Notes under the pieces: generated by a model
What the model was told of the DNA's origin: nothing
What the model saw: the letters and a program-made list of their open reading frames with translations, nothing else
Database searches by the model: none
Shown: positions 25,363 to 33,581 of the stretch, piece after piece
How the letters are laid out: every line of letters starts with the position of its first letter
Position numbering within the stretch: position 1 is the stretch's first letter
Program-made: the position numbers and the translations under genes
Origin: Bradyrhizobium diversitatis
GTDB taxonomy: Bacteria > Pseudomonadota > Alphaproteobacteria > Rhizobiales > Xanthobacteraceae
NCBI RefSeq assembly: GCF_016031635.1
Contig: NZ_JACEGD010000006.1
Location: forward strand, 1 to 64,000
Reading direction: 5' to 3'
Length of the DNA stretch: 64,000 bases

Positions 25363-26640
25363 ATGTCCGTCACTGCCAGCTTCGACCTTCTGCTGCGAGG
25401 CGGTCGCGTGATTTGTCCGGCCTCCGGCGTCGATGGCATCAAGGATGTCGCGATCCGCAACGGCAAGATTGCTGCGGTCGCGTCCGACATTCTGCCGACC
25501 AGCGCCAGGGAGGTCGTCGACGTCGGCGGCAAGCTGGTGCTGCCTGGGCTGATCGACACGCACGCCCATGTCTATCAATATGTCTCCGGCCGCTTCGGCA
25601 TGAACCCCGACATGGTCGGCGTGCAATCGGGTGTGACGACGCTGGTCGATCAGGGCGGTCCGTCCTGCATGACGCTGCCGGGCTTTCGCCATTTCATCGC
25701 GGAAGCCTCGGCCTCGCGCGTCTATGCATTTATCTCCGCCTATCTCGTCGGCGGCCTTGAGGGACACTTCTATCCGCAGCTCTACAGCCCCGATGGCGTC
25801 GACGTCGACGCGACCGTGAAGGCGGCGACGGCCAATCTCGACATCGTGCGCGGCATCAAGGCGCATGCCGAGATCGGCGGCTTCGCGCGCTGGGGCATTC
25901 GCGTCATCGAGATGGCGGCGGAGATCGGCAAGCGCGCCGATCTGCCGGTCTATGTGCATTTCGGCCAGCTCTGGGGCCTGCCCGAGAGCGGCGCCAATGG
26001 CGAGGATGCCGACACGATCCTGACGCGCGTGATTCCGCTCCTGCGCGAGGGCGACATTCTCGCCCATCCCTTCACGCGCCATCCCGGCGGCTTCGTCAAT
26101 CGCGAGGGCGAGGTGCACCCGGTGATTAGGGCCGCGCTCGACCGCGGCCTGAAGGTCGACGTCGGTCACGGCAGCCATTTCTCCTACCGGCTGGCAAAGA
26201 AGGCAATCGCCGCCGGCATCGTTCCGACCACGCTCGGCGCCGACATTCACGGCTACAACACCCATGTGCCCGCGCCGGCCGGAACGCCGGACCAGCATGA
26301 GGACGAGGAGAATCATCCCTTCGCCGGACAGGCCAAGTTCAGCCTGGTCCAGGCGATGAGCTCGATGATGGCGCTCGGCCTGTCGCTGGAACAGGTGGTG
26401 CCGATGGTCACCTCCAATCCCGCCAGGATGCTCGGCCGCAGCGGGGAGATCGGTGCGCTCAAGGTCGGCATGGATGCCGATGTCTCCGTGCTCTCGGAGC
26501 AGAACGGCCGCTTCGTCCTCACGGACAACGAGAAGAACGAGGTGATCGCCGAGCGCCTGCTGCAGCCGGCGTTCTGCCTGCGTGCCGGCACGCGCTTCGA
26601 CGCGGTTGCGCCGATCCTGCCGCAAGCTGTCGCGGCATAA
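25363..26640 (+). CDS. Amidohydrolase / cyclic-amidase-like metallohydrolase
   Basis: Protein of 425 residues in the amidohydrolase superfamily, close to the dihydroorotase-like/deacetylase group. Metal-binding HAH is at 67-69 (LPGLIDTHAHVYQY); further ligands probably lie in YVHFGQL, LAHPFTRH, VDVGHGSHF and GADIHGYN. A C-terminal strand returns to the small beta domain. The reaction is hydrolysis of an amide, possibly within a ring. ATG 25363 has GAGGAGAG upstream; the longer frame runs through the operator repeats and is rejected. It is followed after nine bases by a molybdenum hydroxylase, so one enzyme may hydroxylate a nitrogen ring that the other opens. The exact substrate is unknown. 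Confidence 0.85.
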   Translation: MSVTASFDLLLRGGRVICPASGVDGIKDVAIRNGKIAAVASDILPTSAREVVDVGGKLVLPGLIDTHAHVYQYVSGRFGMNPDMVGVQSGVTTLVDQGGPSCMTLPGFRHFIAEASASRVYAFISAYLVGGLEGHFYPQLYSPDGVDVDATVKAATANLDIVRGIKAHAEIGGFARWGIRVIEMAAEIGKRADLPVYVHFGQLWGLPESGANGEDADTILTRVIPLLREGDILAHPFTRHPGGFVNREGEVHPVIRAALDRGLKVDVGHGSHFSYRLAKKAIAAGIVPTTLGADIHGYNTHVPAPAGTPDQHEDEENHPFAGQAKFSLVQAMSSMMALGLSLEQVVPMVTSNPARMLGRSGEIGALKVGMDADVSVLSEQNGRFVLTDNEKNEVIAERLLQPAFCLRAGTRFDAVAPILPQAVAA

Positions 26641-26649
26641 GGCCGGGCG

Positions 26650-29043
26650 GTGAAGGAGAAGGTGGGCGTGCGCAACGAACGAGAATTTCCTTCGGGCAAG
26701 TCCGGCCAGGGCGTGGGCGCGCGGCTGCCTCGGAAGGAGGACGAACGCCTGATGCGCGGCCGCGGCCAATATGTCGCCGACATCAGGCTCGCCGGCCTTC
26801 AGGACATCGCCTTCGTGCGCAGCCCGCTGGCGCATGCACGCATCCGCGGGATTCATGTGCCGGAACGCCATCGCGGCAGCGTGTTCACGGCGGCCGATCT
26901 CGACGGCATCAAGCCCATCCGCGCGGTCTCGGGGCTTCCCGGCTTCAAGATTTCCGAGCAGCCGGTGCTCGCAACCGGCAAGGTGCGGCAGGTCGGTGAG
27001 CTCGTCGCGATGTGCCTCGCGCCGACACGCGCCGAAGCGGAGGACATCGCGGCGTCCGTGACGTTGGATCTCGAAGAGCTGCCGGCGGTCTATGACATGT
27101 TGAAGGCGCGCGAGCCCGGCTCGGCGCTGGTGCATGATCATTGGGGCGACAACGTCTTCCTGGAGACCAATTTCGAGGTCGACATATCAGCCGCGCTGGG
27201 TGCGCCGATCAAGGTGACGCGCGAGATCTCAACCGCGCGGCAGTGCATGTCGCCGCTCGAAGGCCGCGGCGTGGTCGCGACGTTCGACCGGCGGCTCGAC
27301 CAGCTCACGCTGCATTCCGCGGCGCAGATGCCGCACATCACGCGCAGTGGTCTTGCCGAATGCCTCGGCATGGAGGAGGGCCAGATCCGCGTCATCTCGC
27401 CCGACGTCGGCGGCGGTTTCGGCCACAAGGGCATTTTGCTGCCCGAAGAGGTTTGCCTGTCCTGGCTGACGATGCGCCGCGGCCATCCGGTGCGCTGGAT
27501 CGAGGATCGCCGCGAGCATCTCGTCGCCAGCTCCAACTGCCGCGAGCACCATTACAGGATCACGGTCTATGCCGACCGCGACGGCACGCTGCGCGGCATC
27601 GATTGCGAGGCGACCGTGGATTCCGGCGCCTACTCGTCCTATCCGTTCTCGGCCTGCCTCGAGGCCGCCCAGGTCGCGAGCATCCTGCCGGGTCCTTACA
27701 AGATGCCGGCCTATCGCTGCCGCACCTTCTCGGTCGCCACCAACAAGTGTCCGATCCTGCCCTATCGCGGCGTGGCGCGCACCGGCGTCTGCTTCGCGCT
27801 GGAATTGATGCTCGACCTCGTGGCGGCGGAGGCCGGGCTCGAGCCCGGCGAGGTCCGGCTGCGCAATCTGGTGCGGCCGGAGCAGATGCCGTTCGACAAC
27901 ATCACCAGGAAGCATTTTGACAGCGGCGACTATCCGGAGGCGATGCGGCGCGCGCTCGCCGCAATCGACATCGACGCCATCCGCGCGAAGCAAGGCCGAG
28001 GCGAGGCCGACGGCCGCCGTCTCGGCGTCGGCGTCTCCATCTATTGCGAGCAGGCCGCGCACGGCACCTCAGTCTATTCCGGGTGGGGCATCCCGATGGT
28101 GCCGGGCCATGAGCAGGCCTCGGCCCGGCTGACGCCCGATGGCGGCCTCGAATTGCGCGTCGGCGTGCATTCGCACGGGCAAGGCATGGAGACCACGCTC
28201 GCCCAGGTCGCGCATGAGATCCTCGGGGTGGATGTCGCGAAGATCCGCATCATCCTCGGCGACACCGCGATGACGCCCTATTCGACCGGCACCTGGGGCT
28301 CGCGCTCGATGGTGATGGCGGGCGGCGCGGTGGCCACTGCCTGCCGCGAGCTCGGCGAACGTGCTCGGCGTATCGGCGCCAAGCTGTTGCAGCATGATCC
28401 GGCCTCGGTGGTGTTACAGAACGGCGAGGTGCGCGGCGTCAACGGCAGCGTCAGCCTGAAGGCGATCGCCCATACCTGGTATCGCCGCCCGCAGGATTTA
28501 CCTGCCGACGTCGATCCAGGCGGGCTTGAGGTGACGCAGGGCTACAAGCCGGTGCGCGACAGCGGCACCTTCAGCTACGCCGCGCATGCGGCGGTGGTCG
28601 CGGTCGATCCCGATCTCGGCGAGGTGGAAATTCTCGACTATGTGATCGTCGAGGATGGCGGCGTGCTGGTCAATCCGCTCGTCGTCGACGGCCAGATCTA
28701 TGGCGGCCTCGCGCAAGGCATCGGCACCGCGCTCTATGAGGAGATGCCGTTCGATGCCTCCGGCCAGCCGTTGGCGACGACGCTCGCCGATTACCTGCTG
28801 CCGGGCCCGACCGAGGTCCCGGCCGCGCGTCTCGACCACATGGAGACGCCGTCGCCCTATACCCAGTTCGGTGTGAAGGGCATCGGCGAGGGTGGGGCGA
28901 TCGCGCCGCCGGCCGCGATCGCCAACGCCGTCAACGACGCGCTGCGCCCGCTCGGCGTCGAGCTGATGCAATCGCCGATCACGCCGCACCGGATCGTCGC
29001 GGCCGTGCTGGCCGCACGTGCGGCCGAAAGGAGTGCGGCATGA
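26650..29043 (+). CDS. Xanthine-dehydrogenase-family molybdopterin-binding subunit
   Basis: Large subunit (797 residues) of a three-subunit molybdenum hydroxylase. Visible are the N-terminal VGARLPRKEDERLMRGRGQYVAD, cofactor-binding DVGGGFGHKG, PYRGVARTG, and the C-terminal GIGEGGAIAPPAAIANAVNDAL with the catalytic base Glu747. The AYRCSFR loop of true CO dehydrogenases is absent, so this is a form-II type enzyme hydroxylating an organic substrate, typically a nitrogen heterocycle or aldehyde. The GTG at 26650 is used; a GTG six codons later is also possible. Its stop overlaps the FAD-subunit start by four bases. Cytoplasmic, as no Tat signal is present. Confidence 0.92.
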   Translation: MKEKVGVRNEREFPSGKSGQGVGARLPRKEDERLMRGRGQYVADIRLAGLQDIAFVRSPLAHARIRGIHVPERHRGSVFTAADLDGIKPIRAVSGLPGFKISEQPVLATGKVRQVGELVAMCLAPTRAEAEDIAASVTLDLEELPAVYDMLKAREPGSALVHDHWGDNVFLETNFEVDISAALGAPIKVTREISTARQCMSPLEGRGVVATFDRRLDQLTLHSAAQMPHITRSGLAECLGMEEGQIRVISPDVGGGFGHKGILLPEEVCLSWLTMRRGHPVRWIEDRREHLVASSNCREHHYRITVYADRDGTLRGIDCEATVDSGAYSSYPFSACLEAAQVASILPGPYKMPAYRCRTFSVATNKCPILPYRGVARTGVCFALELMLDLVAAEAGLEPGEVRLRNLVRPEQMPFDNITRKHFDSGDYPEAMRRALAAIDIDAIRAKQGRGEADGRRLGVGVSIYCEQAAHGTSVYSGWGIPMVPGHEQASARLTPDGGLELRVGVHSHGQGMETTLAQVAHEILGVDVAKIRIILGDTAMTPYSTGTWGSRSMVMAGGAVATACRELGERARRIGAKLLQHDPASVVLQNGEVRGVNGSVSLKAIAHTWYRRPQDLPADVDPGGLEVTQGYKPVRDSGTFSYAAHAAVVAVDPDLGEVEILDYVIVEDGGVLVNPLVVDGQIYGGLAQGIGTALYEEMPFDASGQPLATTLADYLLPGPTEVPAARLDHMETPSPYTQFGVKGIGEGGAIAPPAAIANAVNDALRPLGVELMQSPITPHRIVAAVLAARAAERSAA

Positions 29044-29876
29044 AGCCCGCTCCCTTCGCCTATGAACGCCCACGCGATCTCACCACCGCGCTCTCGATGC
29101 TGGCAGCCGGCAGCGGCTCGGCGAAAATCATCGCCGGCGGCCAGTCGCTCGGGCCGATGCTCAATCTGCGGCTGGTGCAGCCGGAGCTGATCGTGGATAT
29201 TTCCGGCTTGGCCGAACTCAAAAGCGCGGAGATTTCCGGCGGCGAGCTCGTGCTCGGGGCCCTTGTCACCCATGCCGATATCGAAGACGGGCGGGCGGCC
29301 GACGTGACCCGCGGCGCCATGCGCGGCGTCGCCGCCAACATCGCCTATCGCGCCGTGCGCAACCGCGGCACGATCGGCGGCTCGCTCAGCCATGCCGATC
29401 CCGCCGCGGACTGGATTTCGGCACTTGCCGCTTTGGGCGCACGCGTGACGCTGCGCAGTCTTGCCGGTGTGCGCGCGATGCCTGTCGAGACGTTTGTGGT
29501 AGGTGCGCTGGAATCTGCGCTGCACACGGGCGAGATCGTCGAGGCGGTCCATGTGCCGACGCGATCGGCCTCGGCGCATTGGGGCTATGCCAAGAGCTGC
29601 CGCAAGACCGGCGAGTTCGCCCATGCCATCGGCGCGGTCCTGATCGATCCCGCCGCGGCTTCGGCGCGCATCGTGATCGGCGCGATCGACACGACCCCCA
29701 TTGTCATCACCGACGCTGGCGAGCTGTTCGGCGGCCGCGTCACAGCCGACTACAAGCCGCGCTTCGATGTCCGCGTTGCCGACGCCCTTCTGGCCAAGGC
29801 CGGCATCGACGATGCCGCGCAACGCCATATCCATGTCAGCGTGCTGAGGCGCGCCGTCCAGGAGGCCGCGGCATGA
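29040..29876 (+). CDS. FAD-binding subunit of the molybdenum hydroxylase
   Basis: Medium (CoxM/XdhB-type) subunit of 278 residues. FAD-binding motifs are AGGQSLGPMLNLRL (about 36-49) and a TIGGS-like motif, GTIGGSLSHADPAAD (about 111-125). A C-terminal CO_deh_flav domain follows. It receives electrons from the [2Fe-2S] subunit. Translational coupling is likely on both sides: its ATG overlaps the stop of the large subunit and its stop overlaps the start of the small subunit, both as ATGA. Length and motif order are normal for the family. Confidence 0.93.
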   Translation: MKPAPFAYERPRDLTTALSMLAAGSGSAKIIAGGQSLGPMLNLRLVQPELIVDISGLAELKSAEISGGELVLGALVTHADIEDGRAADVTRGAMRGVAANIAYRAVRNRGTIGGSLSHADPAADWISALAALGARVTLRSLAGVRAMPVETFVVGALESALHTGEIVEAVHVPTRSASAHWGYAKSCRKTGEFAHAIGAVLIDPAAASARIVIGAIDTTPIVITDAGELFGGRVTADYKPRFDVRVADALLAKAGIDDAAQRHIHVSVLRRAVQEAAA

Positions 29877-31060
29877 GCACGATCGCGCTTCACGTCAATC
29901 GCCGCGCTGTGGAGCTGTCGGCCGAGCCACGCACCAGCCTTGCCGATTTCGTCCGCGACAAGCTCGACCTGACCGGCACCCATCTCGGCTGCGAGCATGG
30001 CGTCTGCGGCGCCTGCACCGTGCTGCTCGACGGCGTGCCGGCGCGCTCCTGCATCACCTATGCGGCGGCCTGCGAGGGCGCCGACGTCACCACGATCGAG
30101 GGTCTCGACGAGGACGAGGTCACGACCGAGCTGCGCGCCGCCTTCACCCGCGAGCATGCACTGCAATGCGGTTATTGCACACCGGGGATGCTGGTCTCCG
30201 CCCGCGACCTGGTGCTGCGTCTGCCCGATGCCGACGAGCGGCGCATTCGCGTCGGTCTCAGCGGCAATCTCTGCCGCTGCACCGGCTATGTCGGCATCGT
30301 GCGCGCGGTGCAGTCCGTGATCGAGGCGAGGCGTGCGCGCAATGTCGCGCCGCTCGCCGACGGTGGCAGAACCGTCCTCGGTCCGGCCGGCTCGGGGCGA
30401 GCTGAATCCGGCCGCTACGACCCACAGCCTGCGCACACGGTGGCGGCTCCGGCGTCCGAGAGCGTCGCGCGTGGCACCATTCCCGATTTCACCCCGGCGA
30501 CCGTTCTCGACCAGCGCTTCACGCTGCCGCACGCGCCGGCGAAGGTGTTCGCGATGTTCGACGATATCGCGGGCATCGCCGCCTGCCTTCCCGGCGTGTC
30601 GCTGAGATCGCCGCCGAGGCCCGAGCGTGTGGAAGGATCGATCCGCGTGAAGCTCGGGCCGATCGCCGCGGCCTTCGAGGGGGCTGCGCGCGTCGAGCGC
30701 GATCCCGCGACGCTCTCCGGGCGCATCGTCGGCATCGGCACCGACCCGCGCAGCCGCTCGGCGACGCAAGGCGAGATCCGTTACCGCCTGCTTCCGCTCG
30801 ACGGCGGCGCCGCGACGGCCGTCGAACTGTCGATCGGCTACACGCTGACGGGGATGCTGGCCCAGGTCGGCCGTCCCGGCCTGGTGCGCGATCTCGCCAA
30901 ACGCCTGGTCGCGGACTTCGCCGCCAATCTCGATCGCCGGATGTCCGGCCTGACGCCCGAGTCGGCAACGCAGGCCGAGCTGAGCTTCTGGTCGATTGCG
31001 TCGGATGTGTTGCGCGCGCGGCTTGCCCGCATCTTTGGGAACCGAAGCGGAGCGGGGTGA
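29873..31060 (+). CDS. [2Fe-2S] subunit fused to CoxG-type SRPBCC domain
   Basis: Residues 1-160 form the small subunit of a molybdenum hydroxylase. The plant-ferredoxin-type cluster is Cys40, Cys45, Cys48 and Cys60 (CEHGVCGAC...SC); the second cluster is in QCGYCTPGM (about 99-107) and CRCTGY (about 134-139). After a linker of about 45 residues rich in Pro, Ala and Ser, residues about 210-355 match the CoxG/SRPBCC family (FTLPHAPAKVFAMFDDI, CLPGVSL, VKLGPIAAAFEGAARVE). A C-terminal helix follows. CoxG proteins are usually separate and linked to membrane attachment of CO dehydrogenase-type enzymes. The fusion fixes it to the enzyme, perhaps as a membrane-recruiting module. ATG 29873 overlaps the FAD-subunit stop. 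Confidence 0.9.
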   Translation: MSTIALHVNRRAVELSAEPRTSLADFVRDKLDLTGTHLGCEHGVCGACTVLLDGVPARSCITYAAACEGADVTTIEGLDEDEVTTELRAAFTREHALQCGYCTPGMLVSARDLVLRLPDADERRIRVGLSGNLCRCTGYVGIVRAVQSVIEARRARNVAPLADGGRTVLGPAGSGRAESGRYDPQPAHTVAAPASESVARGTIPDFTPATVLDQRFTLPHAPAKVFAMFDDIAGIAACLPGVSLRSPPRPERVEGSIRVKLGPIAAAFEGAARVERDPATLSGRIVGIGTDPRSRSATQGEIRYRLLPLDGGAATAVELSIGYTLTGMLAQVGRPGLVRDLAKRLVADFAANLDRRMSGLTPESATQAELSFWSIASDVLRARLARIFGNRSGAG

Positions 31061-31133
31061 CGGTGTGCTCGCACACCGGAAGTGACGAAGCCTGGACTTA
31101 AGACATCAACAGCGTTGAATTTGGAGAGACAAC

Positions 31134-32288
31134 ATGACACGAGCACTCGGATTGGTTCGGACACTCGCGCTGGCGACGACCCTGATCGGCGGCACGGCCG
31201 GGGCGCAGACCATCAAGATCGGCGTCAACGAGCCGCTCACCGGCGCGTTCGCGGCGTCAGGCACTTACGTCGTCAACGGTGCCAAGATCGCGGCTGACGA
31301 GATCAACGCCAAGGGCGGCATCCTCGGCAAGAAGATCGAGCTGGTGATCGAGGACAACAAGAGCAACCCGACTGAAGCGGCCGCCGTCGCCGAGAAGCTC
31401 ATAACCAGCGACAAGGTGCCGGTGCTGATGGGCGCCTGGGGCTCGAGCCTGACGCTTGCGGTGATGCCAAAGCTGATGGAGTATGAGACCCCGATGGTGG
31501 TGGAGACCTCGTCCTCGGGCAAGATCACCACGACGGGCAATCCCTTCATCTTCCGCATCTCGCCGCCCTCGGCGATCGAGGCTGCGGCGTTCAAGGGCAT
31601 CGTCGACAAGCTCGCGCTGAAGAAGGTCGACTTCCTCGTCATCAATAACGACTGGGGCCGCGGCACCGCCGAGGATTTCAGCAAGATGATGAAGGAAAAG
31701 GGCATCAGCATCGGCCTCGTCGAGACCATGGACCAGGGCGCGCAGGACATGAGCGCGCAGCTCTCCAAGATCAAGAGCTCGGATTCCGAGACGGTCATCG
31801 TCACCACCGCCGTGGATCAGCTCACCCTGATCTTCAAGCAGGCCGCGGCGCTGGGCCTGAAGAAGCGCATCATTACCACCGGCGGCTCGCAGAACCCGGA
31901 CCAGATCATTGCCCAGGCGGGAGCTGCCGCCAACGGCACCATGCACCTGACCACGTTCCTGCCCTGGTTCCCGGAGAAGACGCCGAACCCGGAAGCCACC
32001 AACTACTTCATCACGGAATGGAAGAAGCGCGGCTTCGACTTCGCCGGCTGCACCGAGAGCTTCCGCGGTTATGACGGCATCCGCACCGTGGCGGCGGCGA
32101 TCGAGAAGGCCGGCAAGGCCGAACCTGCGGCAATCAAGGCGGCGTTCTGGGACATCAAGGTGAAGGGCCTCAACGGCGACATCGTGTTCCGCAAGTCCGG
32201 CCCCGAGGGCAAGGAGAGCGGACAGAGCCAGCCGAACGTCTATCTGATCGAGATCGCCGACGGCAAGATCGAGATGAAGACGCTCTAG
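31134..32288 (+). CDS. liv-type ABC transporter substrate-binding protein (system 1)
   Basis: Periplasmic binding protein of 384 residues, Peripla_BP_6 family. A signal peptide (about 1-24, cleaved near GTAGA-QT) precedes the mature start TIKIGVNEPLTGAFAASG. Typical landmarks are DEINAKGGILGKKIELVIEDNKSNP and a hinge region near GAWGSSLTLAV. Relatives bind amino acids, amides or aromatic acids, so the family name does not fix the ligand. It lies 73 bases after the molybdenum hydroxylase genes with GGAGAG before the start. A 420-base repeat region separates it from the permease genes. The ligand is probably the substrate or a precursor of the enzymes upstream. Confidence 0.92.
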   Translation: MTRALGLVRTLALATTLIGGTAGAQTIKIGVNEPLTGAFAASGTYVVNGAKIAADEINAKGGILGKKIELVIEDNKSNPTEAAAVAEKLITSDKVPVLMGAWGSSLTLAVMPKLMEYETPMVVETSSSGKITTTGNPFIFRISPPSAIEAAAFKGIVDKLALKKVDFLVINNDWGRGTAEDFSKMMKEKGISIGLVETMDQGAQDMSAQLSKIKSSDSETVIVTTAVDQLTLIFKQAAALGLKKRIITTGGSQNPDQIIAQAGAAANGTMHLTTFLPWFPEKTPNPEATNYFITEWKKRGFDFAGCTESFRGYDGIRTVAAAIEKAGKAEPAAIKAAFWDIKVKGLNGDIVFRKSGPEGKESGQSQPNVYLIEIADGKIEMKTL

Positions 32289-32335
32289 CGCATGGTTAGG
32301 TCAGGTCCGATTGCAAGCCGCGACGCAGGTGCGCT

Positions 32336-32453
32336 CCCTCTCCCGCTTGCGGGAGAGGGCTGGGGAGAGGGTGACTCCGCGATGGGATTCCCCAAGAGGA
32401 TAGAACCCTCACCCGGCGCAAATGCGCCGACCTCTCCCGCTAGCGGGAGAGGT
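32336..32453. repeat. REP-like composite palindrome (CCCTCTCCCGC type)
   Basis: Hairpin 1 has perfect 11-bp arms CCCTCTCCCGC (32336-32346) and GCGGGAGAGGG (32349-32359) with a 2-nt loop. Hairpin 2 (32430-32453) is a perfect 24-nt palindrome built on CCTCTCCCGC. Between them lie GGGTGA/TCACCC (32369-32374 with 32409-32414) and CGGCGC/GCGCCG (32414-32419 with 32424-32429). The unit is thus symmetric overall. This type of repeat is, from memory, widespread between genes in alphaproteobacteria. Confidence 0.8.
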
Positions 32454-32514
32454 GACCGAGACCGCTGCGAGATCGACACAACCAAGATCCATCAGACAAC
32501 TTGCCTGCGGCGCA

Positions 32515-32634
32515 TCCTTCGAGACGCCCGCCTCCGGCGGGCCCTCAGGATGAGGTCGGGTTTTACGGCCGCTGAATTGGCAGGCCCGGTGCCGCTTAGC
32601 CCTGAGGGACCGCGTAAGCGGTCGTCTCGAAGGA
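32515..32634. repeat. 120-bp element with 12-bp terminal inverted repeats
   Basis: TCCTTCGAGACG (32515-32526) and CGTCTCGAAGGA (32623-32634) are perfect inverted repeats. Inside them lie CCCTCAGG/CCTGAGGG (32542-32549 with 32601-32608) and a hairpin GCCCGCC/GGCGGGC (32526-32532 with 32536-32542). The layout is like a miniature element, and from memory it resembles a repeat common in Bradyrhizobium intergenic DNA. No coding capacity. Confidence 0.75.
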
Positions 32635-32708
32635 CGAGGCGCGCGCTCCGGTCTTCCAAAAGACCATATGCGTTAGCTCCAACTTAAACGCGTGACTCGG
32701 GACCAGCC

Positions 32709-33581
32709 TTGAGCGAATTTCTCCAGCATCTGATCAACATGCTCGTGCTCGGCGGCACCTATGCGCTGCTGGGCATCGGGCTGACCTTGATCTTCGGCAT
32801 CATGAACGTCGTGAACTTCACGCACGGCGTGCTGTACACGTTCGGCGCCTACATCATGTTCATCGTGGTGCAGCAGCTCGGGCTGAACTTCTTTCTCGCG
32901 CTGCCCGTGGCCGTGCTGGCGGGATGGCTGCTCGGGGCGGCGATCGAGCTGACCTTGCTGCGGCCGCTGCGCGGCTCCGACATCGACACCACGATGCTGG
33001 TGATGATCGGGGCCTGGATCGCGATGCAGTCGGGCACGCTGTGGATCTGGGGCGGGGTCGCCAAATCGGTGACGACGCCGTTTCCCGAGGCACCGCTGGT
33101 GCTCGGACCGGTGTCGGTGTCCTGGCTGCGCCTGTTCGTGCTCGCTGCAGCGGCGATGCTGATCCTGGTGACGTATCTGCTGATCAACAAGACCAGCCTC
33201 GGCCGCGCGATGCGGGCGACATTCCAGGATCACGACACGGCCTCGCTGATGGGGGTCAACGTCGACATGATCTACACTTCGACCTTCGCGATCGGCTCCA
33301 GCCTTGCAGCCGCGGCGGGCGCGCTGCTCGGGCCGGTTTACGTCATCTTCCCGCAGATGGGAGACCTCGCCGCCGTCAAGGCCTTCGCCATCGTCATCCT
33401 CGGTGGGCTCGGCAACATCACCGGCGCCGTGATCGGCGGCTTCATCCTCGCCCTGGCCGAAGAGCTCGGCGCGGGTTACGTCTCGTCGGGCTATCGCGAT
33501 GCCATGGGCTTCCTGATCATCATTGCGGTGCTGATCTTCCGGCCGACGGGCCTGTTCGCGCGCGCGGAGCGGGTCGGATGA
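32709..33581 (+). CDS. liv-type ABC transporter permease, LivH family (system 1)
   Basis: Inner-membrane permease of 290 residues with about eight hydrophobic helices. Family landmarks are the opening LINMLVLGGTYALLGIGLTLIFGIMNVVNFTHG and the C-terminal VIVLGGLGN-type loop (FAIVILGGLGNITGAVIGG), which contacts the ATPases. The start codon is TTG at 32709. It is separated from its binding protein by repeats but abuts the second permease, whose ATG overlaps its stop by four bases. It forms the channel with the LivM-type protein; substrate specificity comes from the binding protein. Confidence 0.93.
   Translation: MSEFLQHLINMLVLGGTYALLGIGLTLIFGIMNVVNFTHGVLYTFGAYIMFIVVQQLGLNFFLALPVAVLAGWLLGAAIELTLLRPLRGSDIDTTMLVMIGAWIAMQSGTLWIWGGVAKSVTTPFPEAPLVLGPVSVSWLRLFVLAAAAMLILVTYLLINKTSLGRAMRATFQDHDTASLMGVNVDMIYTSTFAIGSSLAAAAGALLGPVYVIFPQMGDLAAVKAFAIVILGGLGNITGAVIGGFILALAEELGAGYVSSGYRDAMGFLIIIAVLIFRPTGLFARAERVG

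Larger units (their letters stand above)
32289..32708. other. Gap inside ABC operon filled by palindromic repeats
   Basis: No gene is seen in these 420 bases between the binding protein and the first permease gene. The stretch is taken up by two repeat units, at 32336-32453 and 32515-32634, described separately. The remaining 70 bases before the permease start show no clear promoter. Confidence 0.7.

Noticed and set aside
26650..31060. CO dehydrogenase (coxMSL)
   Set aside because: The active-site loop AYRCSFR of true CO dehydrogenase is missing and PYRGVARTG occupies the region, so it is a form-II type hydroxylase.
32336..32634. CRISPR-like array in the repeat-rich gap
   Set aside because: The repeats are two different palindromic units without regular spacing or unique spacers, and no cas gene is nearby.
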